Source: Puccinia triticina
Lineage: Eukaryota > Basidiomycota > Pucciniomycetes > Pucciniales > Pucciniaceae
NCBI RefSeq assembly: GCF_026914185.1
Contig: NC_070571.1
Location: 1,054,001-1,118,000, forward strand
Length of the DNA: 64,000 nt
Direction of reading: 5' to 3'
Position 1 is the stretch's first letter. Each line of letters opens with the position of its first letter. The notes beneath the pieces were generated by a model. That model saw only the letters and a program-made list of their open reading frames with translations. It was not told the origin of the DNA and did no database searches. A program made the position numbers and the translations under genes. Below, in pieces: positions 44,466 through 56,184 of this stretch.

Positions 44466-45121
44466 TGCATGTGTCCCAAAACACAATATTTCTGGGTTTT
44501 ATATGCAGAACAATTCTTGGATGAAATTTTATGTCGAAATATTCCTCATTAATCTGTGGGTGATAACAAAAGTAGATAAAACAAAGAACCCAACAAAAAT
44601 ATGCTAAATCATGGTAAACTAATTTCAAAAAGGCCTTCTATGCATGTAGCACCTCAAGTATGATGTGCAATATCTTCAGGAAGTTCAACCAACCAAATTA
44701 ACAATGTTTGCAGGATGGTATCATGAGAGAGGTCAGGGGTCAATGTTTTTCCTTTTTTGAAAAAAAGTAGATTTGGAGACTTCTGATAACATCAATTGTT
44801 GAAGTAAAAAAGAAAAAGAAAAAAACTTTGAGACCCCTCAGCCACCCTGGATTAATCCTAAAACTTGCAATGTCTTTTTTTCATGAAGAATCAAATGGTG
44901 TATGTAGAAATTTATGAATGTTATCAGGCAAAAAAAAAAAAAAAATCATGTGGCTTGAAGCTAACACAGGGGGAAGGAGAGAGATTATAGAAGACTATTA
45001 AGGAGACGTGCAACACAGAAAAAGGTATCAAGAGGAATAAAAAAAATGATCAATATAAATTGATCAATATATGCTATGTTGATCAATATACAACATCGCA
45101 AATTCATCCATCTTGGTAGTG
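44460..45121 (-). repeat. right long terminal inverted repeat of the CACTA-type element
   Basis: Inverted counterpart of 32856-33500. It ends CATCTTGGTAGTG, followed by the TCC duplication. Confidence 0.8.
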
Positions 45122-45824
45122 TCCGGAAGCAAAAAATTGGTAAGTTACGTCGGAAATCAAACCTTCTGAGTAGAGTTTCCCGCCCTCCTTGCTACAATCA
45201 AACAAGCGTTGTGACATCCAGTTTGTCTGGAACATAATATGCTCTTCGCCACGCTTGCAAGCAATCAAGAAGATACCCATGCCGTTCCTGCATGTATTTA
45301 GACAAAAAAACAATTGAGATTCTCAGTGAGCGAATCATCTGAGTAAAAAGATAATCAGATGACTTACAATTGCCATTCAAACAAATCGTGCATGAATTTG
45401 TCACCACCATCACCGCCCTTGCTGGATCCAAAATCCATTTGCTGAAGAATCTGTTGGCAAAGATGGCGCAGCCGGTTGGAGTTCCCCAGTGACTCGTGAA
45501 TGTTAACCACACTGGTGGTAGGCTCGCCTGGCGCGGATATATTCCCTATCTGATGGACCAAAAAAATCATGTCCAGTCCAGTTAGCATGTGAAATGCCAA
45601 TCCACAGGCAAAAGATTGGAGACAAAAAGCAGATAGATTCGAAATCCAAGTTACAGACCTTGAGCTGGAGGGCAGTGGCCTTTGGGTTATTCTTGAGGGT
45701 CTCTGTTAAGTCCTTTTTTGCCAATGGGTCAGGTTTCTTTGAGGAGGGCCATCAATGGTTGTGGAAGCCATGGTGTTGGAGGAGCCCCCAGCCGTTTTTT
45801 TTGTGATAGTCGAATCGGCAATGT

Positions 45825-46153
45825 CAACGGTGGGCCGTTACAGTTAACCGTAACCGTGAAGTATTGTAAAGTATTGAAAAATAAGTTACAATACAGAAAA
45901 TTAAGATTATTGAGTATATAAAATAAGTTAACTATAACACCCATGGGTGCAAAAATATGCAAAAATACCCTAAATAACAGCAAATATTGGCCATTTTTCA
46001 TAGATACAGCCAAAAACGTATTGTAATTTATTGTAAAGTATTGAAAATTTGATATTTTTTCGATAAAATTAACACCTTTTTATTAAAAATAATGGTCGAT
46101 GTGTTACGCGTTTAGGCCTAAATATCGTAACGTAACGCATTGGCCCACCGTTG
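45825..46153. mobile_element. palindromic MITE inside the MULE gene, 329 bp
   Basis: The ends are CAACGGTGGGCC and the inverse GGCCCACCGTTG. GCAATGT flanks both sides (45818-45824 and 46154-46160). Its inner part is AT-rich with GTATTGTAAAGTATTG repeats. Removing it with one duplication copy rejoins the zinc-binding region of the MULE transposase in frame. Confidence 0.85.
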
Positions 46154-46492
46154 GCAATGTGGATCTGAGCAACTTTCCCAATAAATCTTGCCTGGGCAAC
46201 AACCGGCAAGTCCTTTGCAGGTTGGGTTACTGCACAATTGCCCCAAAAATGATCAGAAGAGTGTCAAGGGTAGCTGCGGAACAGATAAGGGACGGCATGG
46301 TTCCAACTAACCTGCTGAGGAACTCCTCTATTTTTCTGTGGCCGGTTGGTGGGGGGCCGGCGTAATCACACTCGTCCTGATCGCACCGGAGAAAACCAAG
46401 ACAGTAAATTTGAATAACCCGCCACTCGTCGGACTTGGCGCCATTGCTGCTGCGCTTTGAGTAACCGATGTGGTGATCAGTTCTGGAACTCG

Positions 46493-47315
46493 TGTCAAAT
46501 TGTCCACGGAGCAATCAGTGCGGCGCACAGGCGGTGCGGAAACGGTGCGGAAACGGTGCGGAAACAGTGCGGAAACAGTGCGGAACGGAGCGCACAACTG
46601 AAGGCGGCAGCGCGCGGAGCTCGACGGCGGAACTGGACGCAGACTAAGCAGGCCAGCGCGGACTGGATAGCGGAGGTGGTGATTGGGGGAAGCCGTGGCA
46701 GCCAGAAGGGCGGCGTGTGGGATCCTGACATCATAGGCTAGACAGGGGCGTGGAAGCTAGAGAGAGGAGTTTGACGGCGGTCGAAGGCAAGCACCGGAGA
46801 CGAAAGGTGTTGGCGGATGACGTACGTGTGGCGCCTGACGGATGAAGAGTGTGCGTGTGTGAACGGAGTTAGCGGATGGCGTGCGTGGGAGGCAGGCGGA
46901 GGATATCTTTTAGTTCTCTTCCTTTTCTCTATAAAACCACGGTGGGGGAGGAAGGATCCGGGGGGATCATACTCCCCACAGACTCTCTTTTACGGTTTTT
47001 TACTTCACTTTGCGGATTGTTGTGCTTCTTTTACTTTGCGTACGTTGCGGACTTGCTTTACGTGTTACCGTTGTGCTTTGTGGAGATTTGTGCTTGCTTT
47101 ACGGCTGTTTTCTTGCGGTTGTTGCGGAGTTTTGTGACGGAGTTATCTTCTTTATGCGGCAGAGCTTTATTTTACTGTTTACTTTGCGGAGCTGGATTAT
47201 TTTACGTGCTTTACTTTATTTACCCCACTCAGAGCCCTACAACACGGCGGAACTGTGGAGCGGAGTTTCTCCAGATCACCGACTTTACCTTCTTGGAGCG
47301 GCCGGGGTCCTGACA
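46493..47315 (+). mobile_element. solo LTR, 823 bp, inside the MULE gene
   Basis: It begins TGTCAAATTG and ends GGTCCTGACA, with TG...CA ends. A TATA box (TATAAAA) is at 46930-46936, followed by a T-rich leader. A fragment of the same family is at 23238-23415. No duplication of flanking bases is visible; the MULE frame nevertheless continues when exactly this block is left out. A solo LTR arises by recombination between the two LTRs of a full element. Confidence 0.7.
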
Positions 47316-47967
47316 TTTCTACGCAGTGACCACTTTCGTTCATCACACCGACTGCTTCAAAGTTTGCAAATTTGCCGTTGATGGGGCGGACAAATACAGT
47401 CAATCCATTTGGGTATAGGGGATACCCCTGCCTGTCCAAAACGCAGCCATGGTTGATGTAAGTCAAGAATCCCTGGTCCATGGCGACCGGGAATTGCCAG
47501 TTGGCAAAGTCTTTGGGTTCCGCCGATGTTGGGTCTTCAGGGCCGCCAGATAGATGGGGAATGGGTATTTGCCGCAGGGTATCACTAGCAGGGTTGGAGA
47601 GGGTAGTACTAGGTGGAATGGAAGGTGTGGAGCTGGATATCGTGGTGGAGGGATCGGGGTCAATTGGTGGGATGGAGGATTTGTGCTGAGAGTTTTTTCT
47701 TGCGGGCCATGGGGCAGTAATTCCAATGACCAAAGCCAAACAAATAAGCTTATCGCGGGTATCTGACCGGTATCTATATGGTTATCTCCTGGGTATATGC
47801 TGGGTATAATGTTATGTATCTCTATTAAGGTTGGTGAATAGAGTTGGCGGTGGGAAAGTGGGAATTAGCGGGGAGGGACTGATTGGTGATGTTGCAGCAA
47901 CTAAAACTAGTTTTTGATGATGAACTGGTTGGTTTGGAGTTTGTTGCTGCGCTACTTAGGGCAGCGG

Positions 47968-48073
47968 TGTAAGACTCAAAAGCGGTTGTGAAACCCTTTT
48001 GCTGAATGGAGAAGGGGATAATGGAGGTGCAAACTCTGCCCTTCTATGCTATCAGTCAACAAGACCCACCAAG
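47968..48073 (-). repeat. fragment related to the 3' end of the Ty3/gypsy LTR
   Basis: TGTAAGACTCAAAAGCGGTTG... is the inverse of the last 106 bp of the LTR at 42423-43322, with a few substitutions and a short insertion. Its other end and a target duplication were not found. Confidence 0.65.
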
Positions 48074-49190
48074 CTATCACCAGGGGAGACTTTGACGCAC
48101 TCTCCGGAGAGTGCCAGAGTGTAATTTTATGTTGATTCAGGTCTGATGTTAGTCACATGTGCATTAGGAAGTGATTAGTAAATGATTCAGAAGTGAATGA
48201 GAATTGTGTTGGGAGTTATGTGGAAGTGATTCAGAAGTGGACGGGAAGTGATTCAGAAGTGGGTTGGAACTTTTACCAGAATTGAGTTGTAAGTGAGTGT
48301 GAATTGTGCCAGAAGTTGAGTGGGAGTTAATAAACATAACTCATTCAGTTCCTAAGTGGAAGTTTAGGCCAAATGGAAAAAGGTTCAAATTATATTGAAA
48401 GCTAATTCAGCAAGAGCTTATGTTGAAATAATGTTAGATTCTAGTTCAACTCAATCATAAATAATCTTATCCAATAAACCTCCAAAAAATGCCTTAAAGT
48501 ACCTTTCAACATGTTTACTTTGCAAAACAACAGGCAGAGTTAAAATACCTTCTGGCAAAGCGTTTTGTTTTGACATTTGGATACACATTTTCAAAATTAC
48601 AAAGCTAACTACAATTACTTGATGGCTAGACAAGTTTAACTAAAATTATAGTTTCTACCATATGAAATAATTGTGCTTTTGGCCCCAATCTTATGAATTG
48701 GTACTCAGCATATCACATCAAGCAAAAAAATGTGTGTAACGTACATATTTTTACAACATAATCTTACCAATTTACAAATAATTCAGAAAGACATGATTGC
48801 GCATAGGTCTCTGAGAGATTTGATATTCGTCTAAGGGACAGGGCTAATGATTTCAGTGTTTTGATATCTTTACCTTGAAGCATGTTTTTTGCAGATCCAA
48901 TCGATGTCTTCTAATAGCATTTCACCACACATCGTTCCAGTATGTGATGGTGAGGAGCCCAAATACAAGGACCCAACAAAGCTAACAATAGATTTTAGGA
49001 TATCATCATGGTCAATAATATTCTTGGGGTTGGATTGCCCCAATATATGGAAAGGAGACAACCTCCTTGCATGTTTTTCTCAGTTCCCGTCTTTACCACA
49101 AAAAACAATTGAATTATCCATTGCTCTCCAAGCATGTCTTCAACTTTCTGCCTCGGCCAATTTATCATATCTTTATCTTCTTCTAGTCCT
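48074..49190. other. intergenic region
   Basis: GTGATTCAGAAGTGG and related words repeat loosely at 48160-48330. A minus-strand open stretch (about 49061-48870, reading SPFHILGQSNPKN and GTMCGEMLLEDIDW, ending at a possible GTAAAG donor) may be an exon of an unknown gene. It overlaps the start of the SNF2 remnant, so its status is unclear. Confidence 0.35.
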
Positions 49191-50802
49191 TTTGGCCTGA
49201 CCTCTGATGTCCCTCAGGTAGCCTTCCTTCAACGTGGGCACCATCGAGTTCATGTATATTGTGCACCGCAGAATAGGTTTGGTGATCTCAGTGAAAACCA
49301 AAGTCGCCATCTAGGTCCCCTGTTAGGACCAGTTTCAAGCTGTTCAACTCCAGTAACAAATCGAGATATCCCCCCCAACAATGTTTCCCTTGTTAATTTG
49401 CGTGCCTTTCTTGTGAAAAAGAATTGCATAGAGCCTCAGCTCAGGGGCTGCGTCTTCAGCCGTTTGGAAAACATAGCTCAAGTAGAATTAGCCTTCAAAA
49501 CTGCAAACGTGGATCTCATCCCAATCTGGAACTACAACCCAGCTGTTTTCTTTGAAATTCCACAATTAACGTCTCAAACCACTCCAGATGGCTCGAACTC
49601 CAGACTACCCCCTTGGCTTTTGGCATCACTTCAACAGTGCCAAACAGATATGAAAACACATCAGCTATCCGCCCTAGAATTCCTCCTGAAGAATGAGGAC
49701 CCAGAAAATCACAAGCCAGAAGCCTTGTGGTACCACAATGATAATGCCTGGCTTTGTGATCGCTTCGATGTCGAGTCTAATTCTAGCAAGACGAATTCCC
49801 ACAATCACCAAAGGTCCCGAGGATCAATACTAGCTGACGATATGGGATTAGGAAAGACGTTGACAACACTTGCATTCATTCTGGCGACAATTGACAAAGG
49901 AAAGAGCTTTCGAGACGGTAATACCAACACACGATCAGCTGCTACTCTAGTCATCTGCCCTCTAGCAACCCTGTCAAATTGGCAAAACGAAATCAGTCTT
50001 CATTTCAGAGATCACGCAATAAATTACAAGGTATTCCACGGAGATGATCGGAAAAAATTATCGAAAGAAGACCTGCAGTCTGCAATGCTTGCCTTGACAA
50101 CTTACGAAATGATTGGACAAGCGGTAACAAGAAACATACCAACCAGATTAACATTGAATCTCTGGACATATTTTGGTTCAGGATTGTCTTGGACGAAGCA
50201 CAGTAAGTGAAATAATTCATGTGAATGAGCATTGGACTTGGTTCTGATTCATATTTCTGCATGATGATAGTTTGATAAGGAATCCAGAAACCAACCGAAC
50301 CCAAAGCATCCATAACCTTCAGTACCAGTTTGTTCTTTGCTTAACGGGGACACCTGTCCAAAACAGATTGACTGACTTGCAAAGCTTGATCACACTATTG
50401 AAAATATATCCTTGGAGCGAAGAATGGGTCTGGAAGAGCTGTCTGGTTCCTCAAATGAATGTTGGATCTCGAGAGGCAATCAAAAGCTTGAATAGACTGA
50501 TGGAAGCAATTTGTTTGAGAAGAACCAAGGACGTTTTGTTGAATCTACCAGAAAAAGTTGAGAAATGTGTTGTAGTGAACATCAGCTCAGAATGGGAGGA
50601 TATGTTGAAAAATTTGCACCAGTCTTTTATCCAACTTTTTGGAAGGTTACGAGCGGCGGGGGAGAGATGGGATTCTTCGGAGTTTTTCAAACAGTTAACA
50701 ATGCTTCGCCAATTTTGCAATCATCCGTTATTTGCACGATCAGAGATACACTTCCAACCTGAATGGCGATGGCAAGATTCGGGAAAGATCACGCGAACAT
50801 AA
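49191..50802 (+). pseudogene. SNF2-family ATPase (Rad5/Rad16-like), N-terminal lobe only, frameshifted
   Basis: The frame from about 49191 carries a short conserved region upstream and helicase motif I (ILADDMGLGKT) plus Ia (ATLVICPLATLSNW). Motif II (FRIVLDEA) and motif III (CLTGTPVQNRLTDL) lie in a second frame, and one base is missing near 50121-50126. A GT-AG intron follows motif II (50203 to about 50270). The sequence ends soon after LTMLRQFCNHPLF and DSGKI, at a TAA near 50800, where the second RecA lobe with motifs IV-VI should begin. SNF2 proteins need both lobes to move along DNA, so this copy is dead. The break at 50.8 kb may mark a transposon boundary. Confidence 0.7.
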
Positions 50803-52482
50803 GAGTGACCTTCACTCAACTACAACTTTATGACAGTGTCATGTTGCAATATTATCTTGCCGGGACACCCTCCCATCCCCAAACTCATACAATGCAGTCT
50901 TGCAAGGCATTCAAAAAGACAAACCAACACCTTTTCTGAACTCAATACCAAAGTACAAATCTAATTTCCCTGGGCTTCACGCTCAATACATATCAAATTT
51001 TCCTCACCACCTGATTAACAATAGTCAAAAAGTTGACAAAATGAGAACCACAATATTCTTTGAGGTAGTAACTGGACATTTCATTTTTGACTTTATGGGA
51101 ACATGCAAAACGCCACAGGAAATGTGGTGTGTGTGACATGTTCCCTATACTATCATTTTTCTGTTTAAATTTTGGCTGAGAAAAACAACTAAAAATAATG
51201 GTGTGACAGAAGGCCATATCATGAATGCAGAGGCAATAAGGAGAAGGTTTTTTTTGGAATAGGAAGCCAATCTGGAATTTGAGGCATTATGGAGGGAGAA
51301 CTCAGCAATCATTGAATGAGAAATTCTTGACTTCGCAACTTTACTCACTATCTATCAGCACTCGATCTTGCCACAACAGTGATCCTAACAAATTCCATCT
51401 CACTGAACAACATTTGGTGGGACTGTGCCTGGACTAATAAACATCAGTGGCCCTTTTTCAACACATGGGTCAAGGAACACAGGAATCAGCTGGATAATAC
51501 GCTAAAAAATTACACTCAAAACAAACGTACCTTTTCCAAGACGGTTCCTCTTGGCGTCCCAAATTGCCTTGACATTTGGAACTGCCCATTTGGGAATACC
51601 CATATCATGTGCCCCCGAAGTCATTTTACCCTGACAGACAATATGCCATTTCCAGGCCTCCAATTCAAGCTCTCGTTGGTTTGTGTTGGATGTGGTGGAC
51701 TCGTGATCCTCATTTTCTGGCTCCCAGATCTTGAGTGCATTATCAATCGAGATCTGCATGTCTTGGAGCCATCTTACTTGGATGGGAGAAAGGGTACCAC
51801 AAACGGGAGATGATTGATGGTAGGAAGGTGGTTCATCACCATAATACGGCATGACATATAACTCAGAACAACGAGAAATTGGTTTGGGATGTGATGATTT
51901 TCTTGCTCAATTCTGGTGGGAAAGACAGTGGGACCCACCACTAATTATGTGGAACAGTGTCACAAAATTCTTTACGGATTCAAGAATCATCTACCCCGGT
52001 CGGACAGGAGTGCTGCTGAATATGAAATTTGCGGGCATAAGGTGGTGGTATTTTTGAGAAGTTCAGAATGTACAAGGAATTATATGAGGATGCAGTGCAG
52101 CTTTTCTCAAACACCAATGTAGACTTTTTTATCTCCTCCGATTCCGAATCACATGATACCTGAGTGCATGTGTTATGATGACTCTATCTCCTGCATGAGG
52201 GTAGCACATGACTTGAATATACTCTCCAAAAGATTCTTTGTCTGGAATTCTTGCAGCCAATCACGTGCACAGCTGGTTATTTTGCTGTGTACACATATCT
52301 TTACTCAACAACAGAAGAGCAGTGTGATTTCATCTATCGGTGGTGATGATTTAAGGCTTGGGTTGGATCAAGTTTTCTCACGTGAAGTGTGAAGCTTGAT
52401 TACCGCTATTTTATTCTTCCTTCCTGAAAAAGTCCGAAGTCATCTGCTCTGCCTATATAATTTGAGTTAAAGCCAACACATC
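50803..52482. other. region upstream of the Tnp2-type transposase gene
   Basis: It probably contains the left end of the element that carries the transposase, but I could not find a convincing terminal repeat. A minus-strand frame of 116 codons (51852-51502; PVCGTLSPIQVRWLQDMQ, ending at a GTACGT donor after AKRNRLGK) looks protein-like and could be one exon of an unidentified gene. Otherwise AT-rich and unremarkable. Confidence 0.35.
52454..52460 (+). promoter_or_regulatory. TATA box of the Tnp2-type gene
   Basis: TATATAA lies 23-29 bp before the ATG at 52483. That is close, so the mRNA leader would be very short unless initiation differs. Confidence 0.45.
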
Positions 52483-55400
52483 ATGTCCCGACCACCCAAT
52501 TTGATTTGCCATTGCGAATTCTATGGGTGCAATAAGGCCCAGCATGAAGACGCGGGTGGTAGGGTTGCTTTGGGGAGGGTCTTGATAGGCAAAACGTACC
52601 ATATGCACCAGAGGAAAGAAAAAATGCAACTGGAGAAGAATGCGACCACCCTTTTGCAAACTGGCCCCATCAACTACAACCAAATTGAAGTGAGCGAAGT
52701 TTGTTTTACAATCATAAAATTTATTTCTTGGGGCTGATGGATGTGTGGTTCAGACTGTTCCGACCACCTCCAACTCAAATCAAAGTGCCTCCACCACAGG
52801 GAAGGTGCCACACTTGGAGGAGAATTTTTGTAAACAGGTCATGATGCAGATGGCTGAATTTGTTTTAAAAAACCGGCTAAGCAAGGAGTGTTCTGCTGCT
52901 TTCCTTGAGGCAGCAAGGCAGAACGTCTCATTTCTAGGAGACTTGTGGAGCACTGAAGATCGGATCATCAATACAAAATCTATGATTCAACAGATCCCTA
53001 AGACTCAGGAGGCGGTTTTCCATTGGCTTGGACTTCTTCCGAATCTTACAACACAGATATGTTGTAAAAAATGCTTTGCGCTTTACCCCCTGAAAAAGGA
53101 TAATCGAGAACCTTCGACTAAATGTACTCAGTCTTTTTTTTCCCAATATCAGGGATATTGTAAGTGGGCAAAGTCACAAGAACTTGTGCCTGTGTGTGAT
53201 CAAGAACTCATGAAGCTCAACAAGCATCAATCACGCAAACCGATTCGAACATACTCTTATCTGACTCTCAAGTCCTGGTTGAAAGATCGGCTTTCCCAAC
53301 CTTCCTTCGAGGGGCTTCTAGATGCAAGTCTTTCAGCAACTAGTTGGGAACCACACAATGAAATGGAAGACGTGTGGCATGGAAGTTTCTGGCGAGAATT
53401 TCCAAACTTAGACAATGGGACGGGCGTTTACACACAGAATTCCGGAAACCTTGTGTTTAGCCTGTATCTTGACTGGTTCAATGCTGAAGGAACTTCAAAT
53501 CTTGGAAAGCATAACTCTATTGGAGCAATCATCTTGATCTGCTTGAATCTTCCTCCAGCTCAGCGTTACAAGCAGGAAAACATCTTCCTTTTCGGAATTA
53601 TTCCAGGGCCAAACGAGCCTAGTCTAGACGAAGTCAACCATCTTTTACGGCCGCTAGTGAATGAATTGAAGGAATTTTGGAAAGGAATATTCTTTGAATC
53701 AACAGCTTCTCATGCACAAGGAAGAACTATCCGTGCGGCAATTTTTCCTCTCATTGCAGATCTTCCTGCTCTCCGCAAGGTTGCTGGATTTGGAAGTCAT
53801 GCCTCAATTCGATTTTGCTCTTTTTGTATGTTGAGCAAGAATGAAATTGAAGAAACTGACAAAAAAAAATTCCCCTCGCGCACAAATGATGAACAACGGA
53901 AACAAGCAAATGCATGGCTCCAACTCCAAAATGCAACTGAACGTAAACATTTTGTCAAGGAACACGGCGCAAGGTGGAGTGTACTCAATGACCTTCCATA
54001 CTGGAGGCCAATAGAGTTCTGCTCTATTGAGTTAATGCATGCATTGATTTTGGGCGACTTAAAGGATCACACAATGCGCTTCATGTCCTTGCCATTGGTT
54101 GCGTCCAAGCTCAAGATTATTCAAGAGAAAGATGCAGAATGGCAGAACGACAAGTCACACACCGAGCATCCGTTTGCAACGTATTCTGGCCCTAGCTCCA
54201 TAAACAAGGGGAAACGTAAACTAGATGATCTTGAAAATCCAAATGCGAAATCCGACAAACCAAACAAGCGAGCTCGTGCAGCTGTAACAAAGCAAAAAAG
54301 TACCACAGCAAAGCAAGATATCGTTGACAGTGTGCTCTGCAGTGGCTCTGAGACAACTTCAGATGGGTCATCATCACATTCATATCGGCTTCGGATTTGG
54401 AAGAAGGCTTTATGTGATGCAGATGAGGAGGTAACCACCAACTCAGAAGATGATAGTTCCAGTGATCACACTGCCACTCGAGCTCGACATAGAGCCCGCA
54501 GAGCTGCTCCATCACCAATACTGGACGTTAATGAACCTAAACTCTTGCCGGAGGAGCTGGAAATAGTGCGGAGAACAATCTTACATACAATTGTCCCCTC
54601 TTGGATTGATCGTGTTCCACGCAACTTGGGATTGGCAAGCCATGGATCTTTGAAAGCAGCAGAATGGTTGATACTGTACAAAGTTTACTATCCCATTGCG
54701 TTAATTCCACTATGGACCAAATTGTACAAAGATTGTGCAACAGCCAAAAGCAAACAAAGAATATCTTCACTCCTGGAATCAACCACCCTACTATTGAAAA
54801 TCTCACACTTTCTCACTCTTCCAAAGATCAAACTACAGGATCTTAGTGAGCTTGATGGCTTGGTTTTGGAATACCGAAGGTGCCTTCAGGAAGGTTGGCC
54901 AACAAAACCAAGCAAGCCAAATCTACATCTAACACAACATTACTCTGATGTTATTCGCCGTTTTGGACCCCCTCGATCAACTGCCGCTTGGGCACAGGAA
55001 AGAGTCAATGGAATGTTGCAGAAACTCCCTACAAACCATCACATGGGTGAGTTTTATATTAGTGTGTTTGTACTCAATTTGTAGAATTTTTAAGCTGACA
55101 ATAAATCGGGTCTATTGCAGATGAGATACCTAAAACACTGATGAAGGAGTGGCACATCAACTCAACGTTCCAGCTGATTCTCAAAGACCACAATAAAAAA
55201 AACATTGGTATCATAGGGAAAAACGACGAGAAGGAAACAACTCAAACTCAGTTGAATGGAACTTTGATGAAGAAATGGAAGCGAGCTGTGGCTGGTAAGG
55301 AGGGTTCAAGGGGAAGGCTGGTTCAAAGTGTAGAAGAACTTCAACTTTCCTCGACTGTTGAGGTTGTTGAATACATCAATATCAATGAGAAGAAGTTCAC

Positions 55401-55749
55401 CACAAAAAGCCATCACCCAGGAAATTGCTTAGTGGAGTTCTACTTAGGGAGGGATCAAAGATTTGGAGAGGTGGAACAAATATTCCAATCAGAAGAAACA
55501 CCTGTGAAAACTTGGTTGATAGTCAAACCATTCAAGGAAGTAGCACAACAAGAAGATCCATACAGGGATTACCCGGATCTCAACTGCCGTCTAGTTCAAT
55601 CCGATCAGGAGGTTAGTGAGGTGATTGACAGTGGAAGGGTTATTGGTCATGTTGCAATCCTGGCAAATCCAATCTCAACCTTTGGAATTTCGACAAACAC
55701 CATCAGTGCTGTTGGATTGGGTACAGCTGTGAGTCTCATTCAATTTTGA
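52483..55749 (+). CDS. Tnp2-type (CACTA/EnSpm superfamily) transposase
   Basis: Three exons (52483-52689, 52754-55046, 55121-55749) keep phase and give about 1042 residues without a stop. The N-terminus has a Cys/His cluster (ICHCEFYGCNKAQH). The central part carries family signatures: a Cys pair (TQICCKKCFALYPL), SGNLVFSLYLDWFNAEG, GAIILICLNLPPAQR, FGIIPGPNEPSLDEVNHLL and an inner Cys pair (FCSFCMLSKNE). LHLTQHYSDVIRRFGPPR and WAQERVNGMLQK follow near the end, as in basidiomycete Tnp2 proteins. A Lys/Ser-rich insert lies in the middle. Tnp2 proteins cut out CACTA elements. The gene seems intact, unlike its neighbours, so it may be or recently have been active. The last splice site (GTGAGT after the codon for the final Ala of GLGTA) could add another exon. 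Confidence 0.8.
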
Positions 55750-56184
55750 TACAACATTTGTGTACATACTTATCTGAATTTTGGGTTTGTTTGGTTTTGT
55801 TTTTTTTTACGTATGAAGGGGTGGGAGGGCCTTGTGAATTGATTGAAAATTGAAGGAAGAAAAAGGGATAACTGATTATCTGCCAGACCCCCTTTTCTTT
55901 GTTGTAAAATTCAGAAACGCATTTTCCACATATTTGGTGTTGTTTCCCTTGATTTGCAATAGTGATACAAATCCCCATCAGCCTCAATTGCTGAATATTT
56001 CACCGAATTTGATGCACTTTAGCCAGTTTATCCTTTATTACTCTACTTTCTCCTTTTCAACCGTCAAACTCTGCTCAAAGCGCTTTTTCTCTTGAACTAC
56101 TGCATAAAATACTCTTTCAATCATATACTGTCATTCTTCTGAGATCTGCTTTCATCAAGTGTTTGAGACAAACTTCTGTGTGTC

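Larger units (their letters stand above)
32856..45121. mobile_element. CACTA-type foldback element, 12266 bp including a nested Ty3/gypsy element
   Basis: The left end CACTACCAAGATGGATG and the right end, inverted, are the same. TCC flanks both sides (32853-32855 and 45122-45124). A CACTA terminus and a 3-bp duplication are diagnostic of CACTA/EnSpm elements. Without the retrotransposon it is about 5.2 kb: two long terminal inverted repeats of about 650 bp and blocks of a 172-bp repeat. It encodes no transposase. The MULE reading frame resumes in frame at a single TCC copy, which shows the insertion was clean. The unrelated-looking Tnp2-type gene at 52483 is a possible source of activity, but their end sequences could not be compared. 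Confidence 0.85.
30906..47739 (-). pseudogene. MULE-type transposase with GCM/WRKY-like zinc module and C-terminal USP-like peptidase, broken by three insertions
   Basis: Coding pieces on the minus strand are 47739-47316, 46492-46312, 46229-46154, 45817-45659, 45549-45368, 45287-45122, 32855-32505, 32426-32167 and 32073-30906, with ordinary short introns between those not separated by insertions. Early pieces carry a Cys/His-rich zinc-binding region (YCLGFLRCDQDECDY, then NPTCKGLAGCC, SDPHCRFDYH and QHHGFHNH), as in GCM/WRKY-type fingers of MULE transposases. The core has SDVTYQFF, RIIDFSKAQQRGF and GCWEHF, matching the MULE D, D and CxxH motifs. A conserved LPSTTNAQESMH segment follows. The end has a Cys box (NQCWLAALLDSLY), a CxxC pair and a His box (RGYWGAHHYWGKV), as in ubiquitin-specific proteases. 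In-frame stops lie at 45752-45754, 32811-32813 and 32340-32342, so it is dead. Insertions: 45825-46153, 46493-47315 and 32856-45121. Confidence 0.75.
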
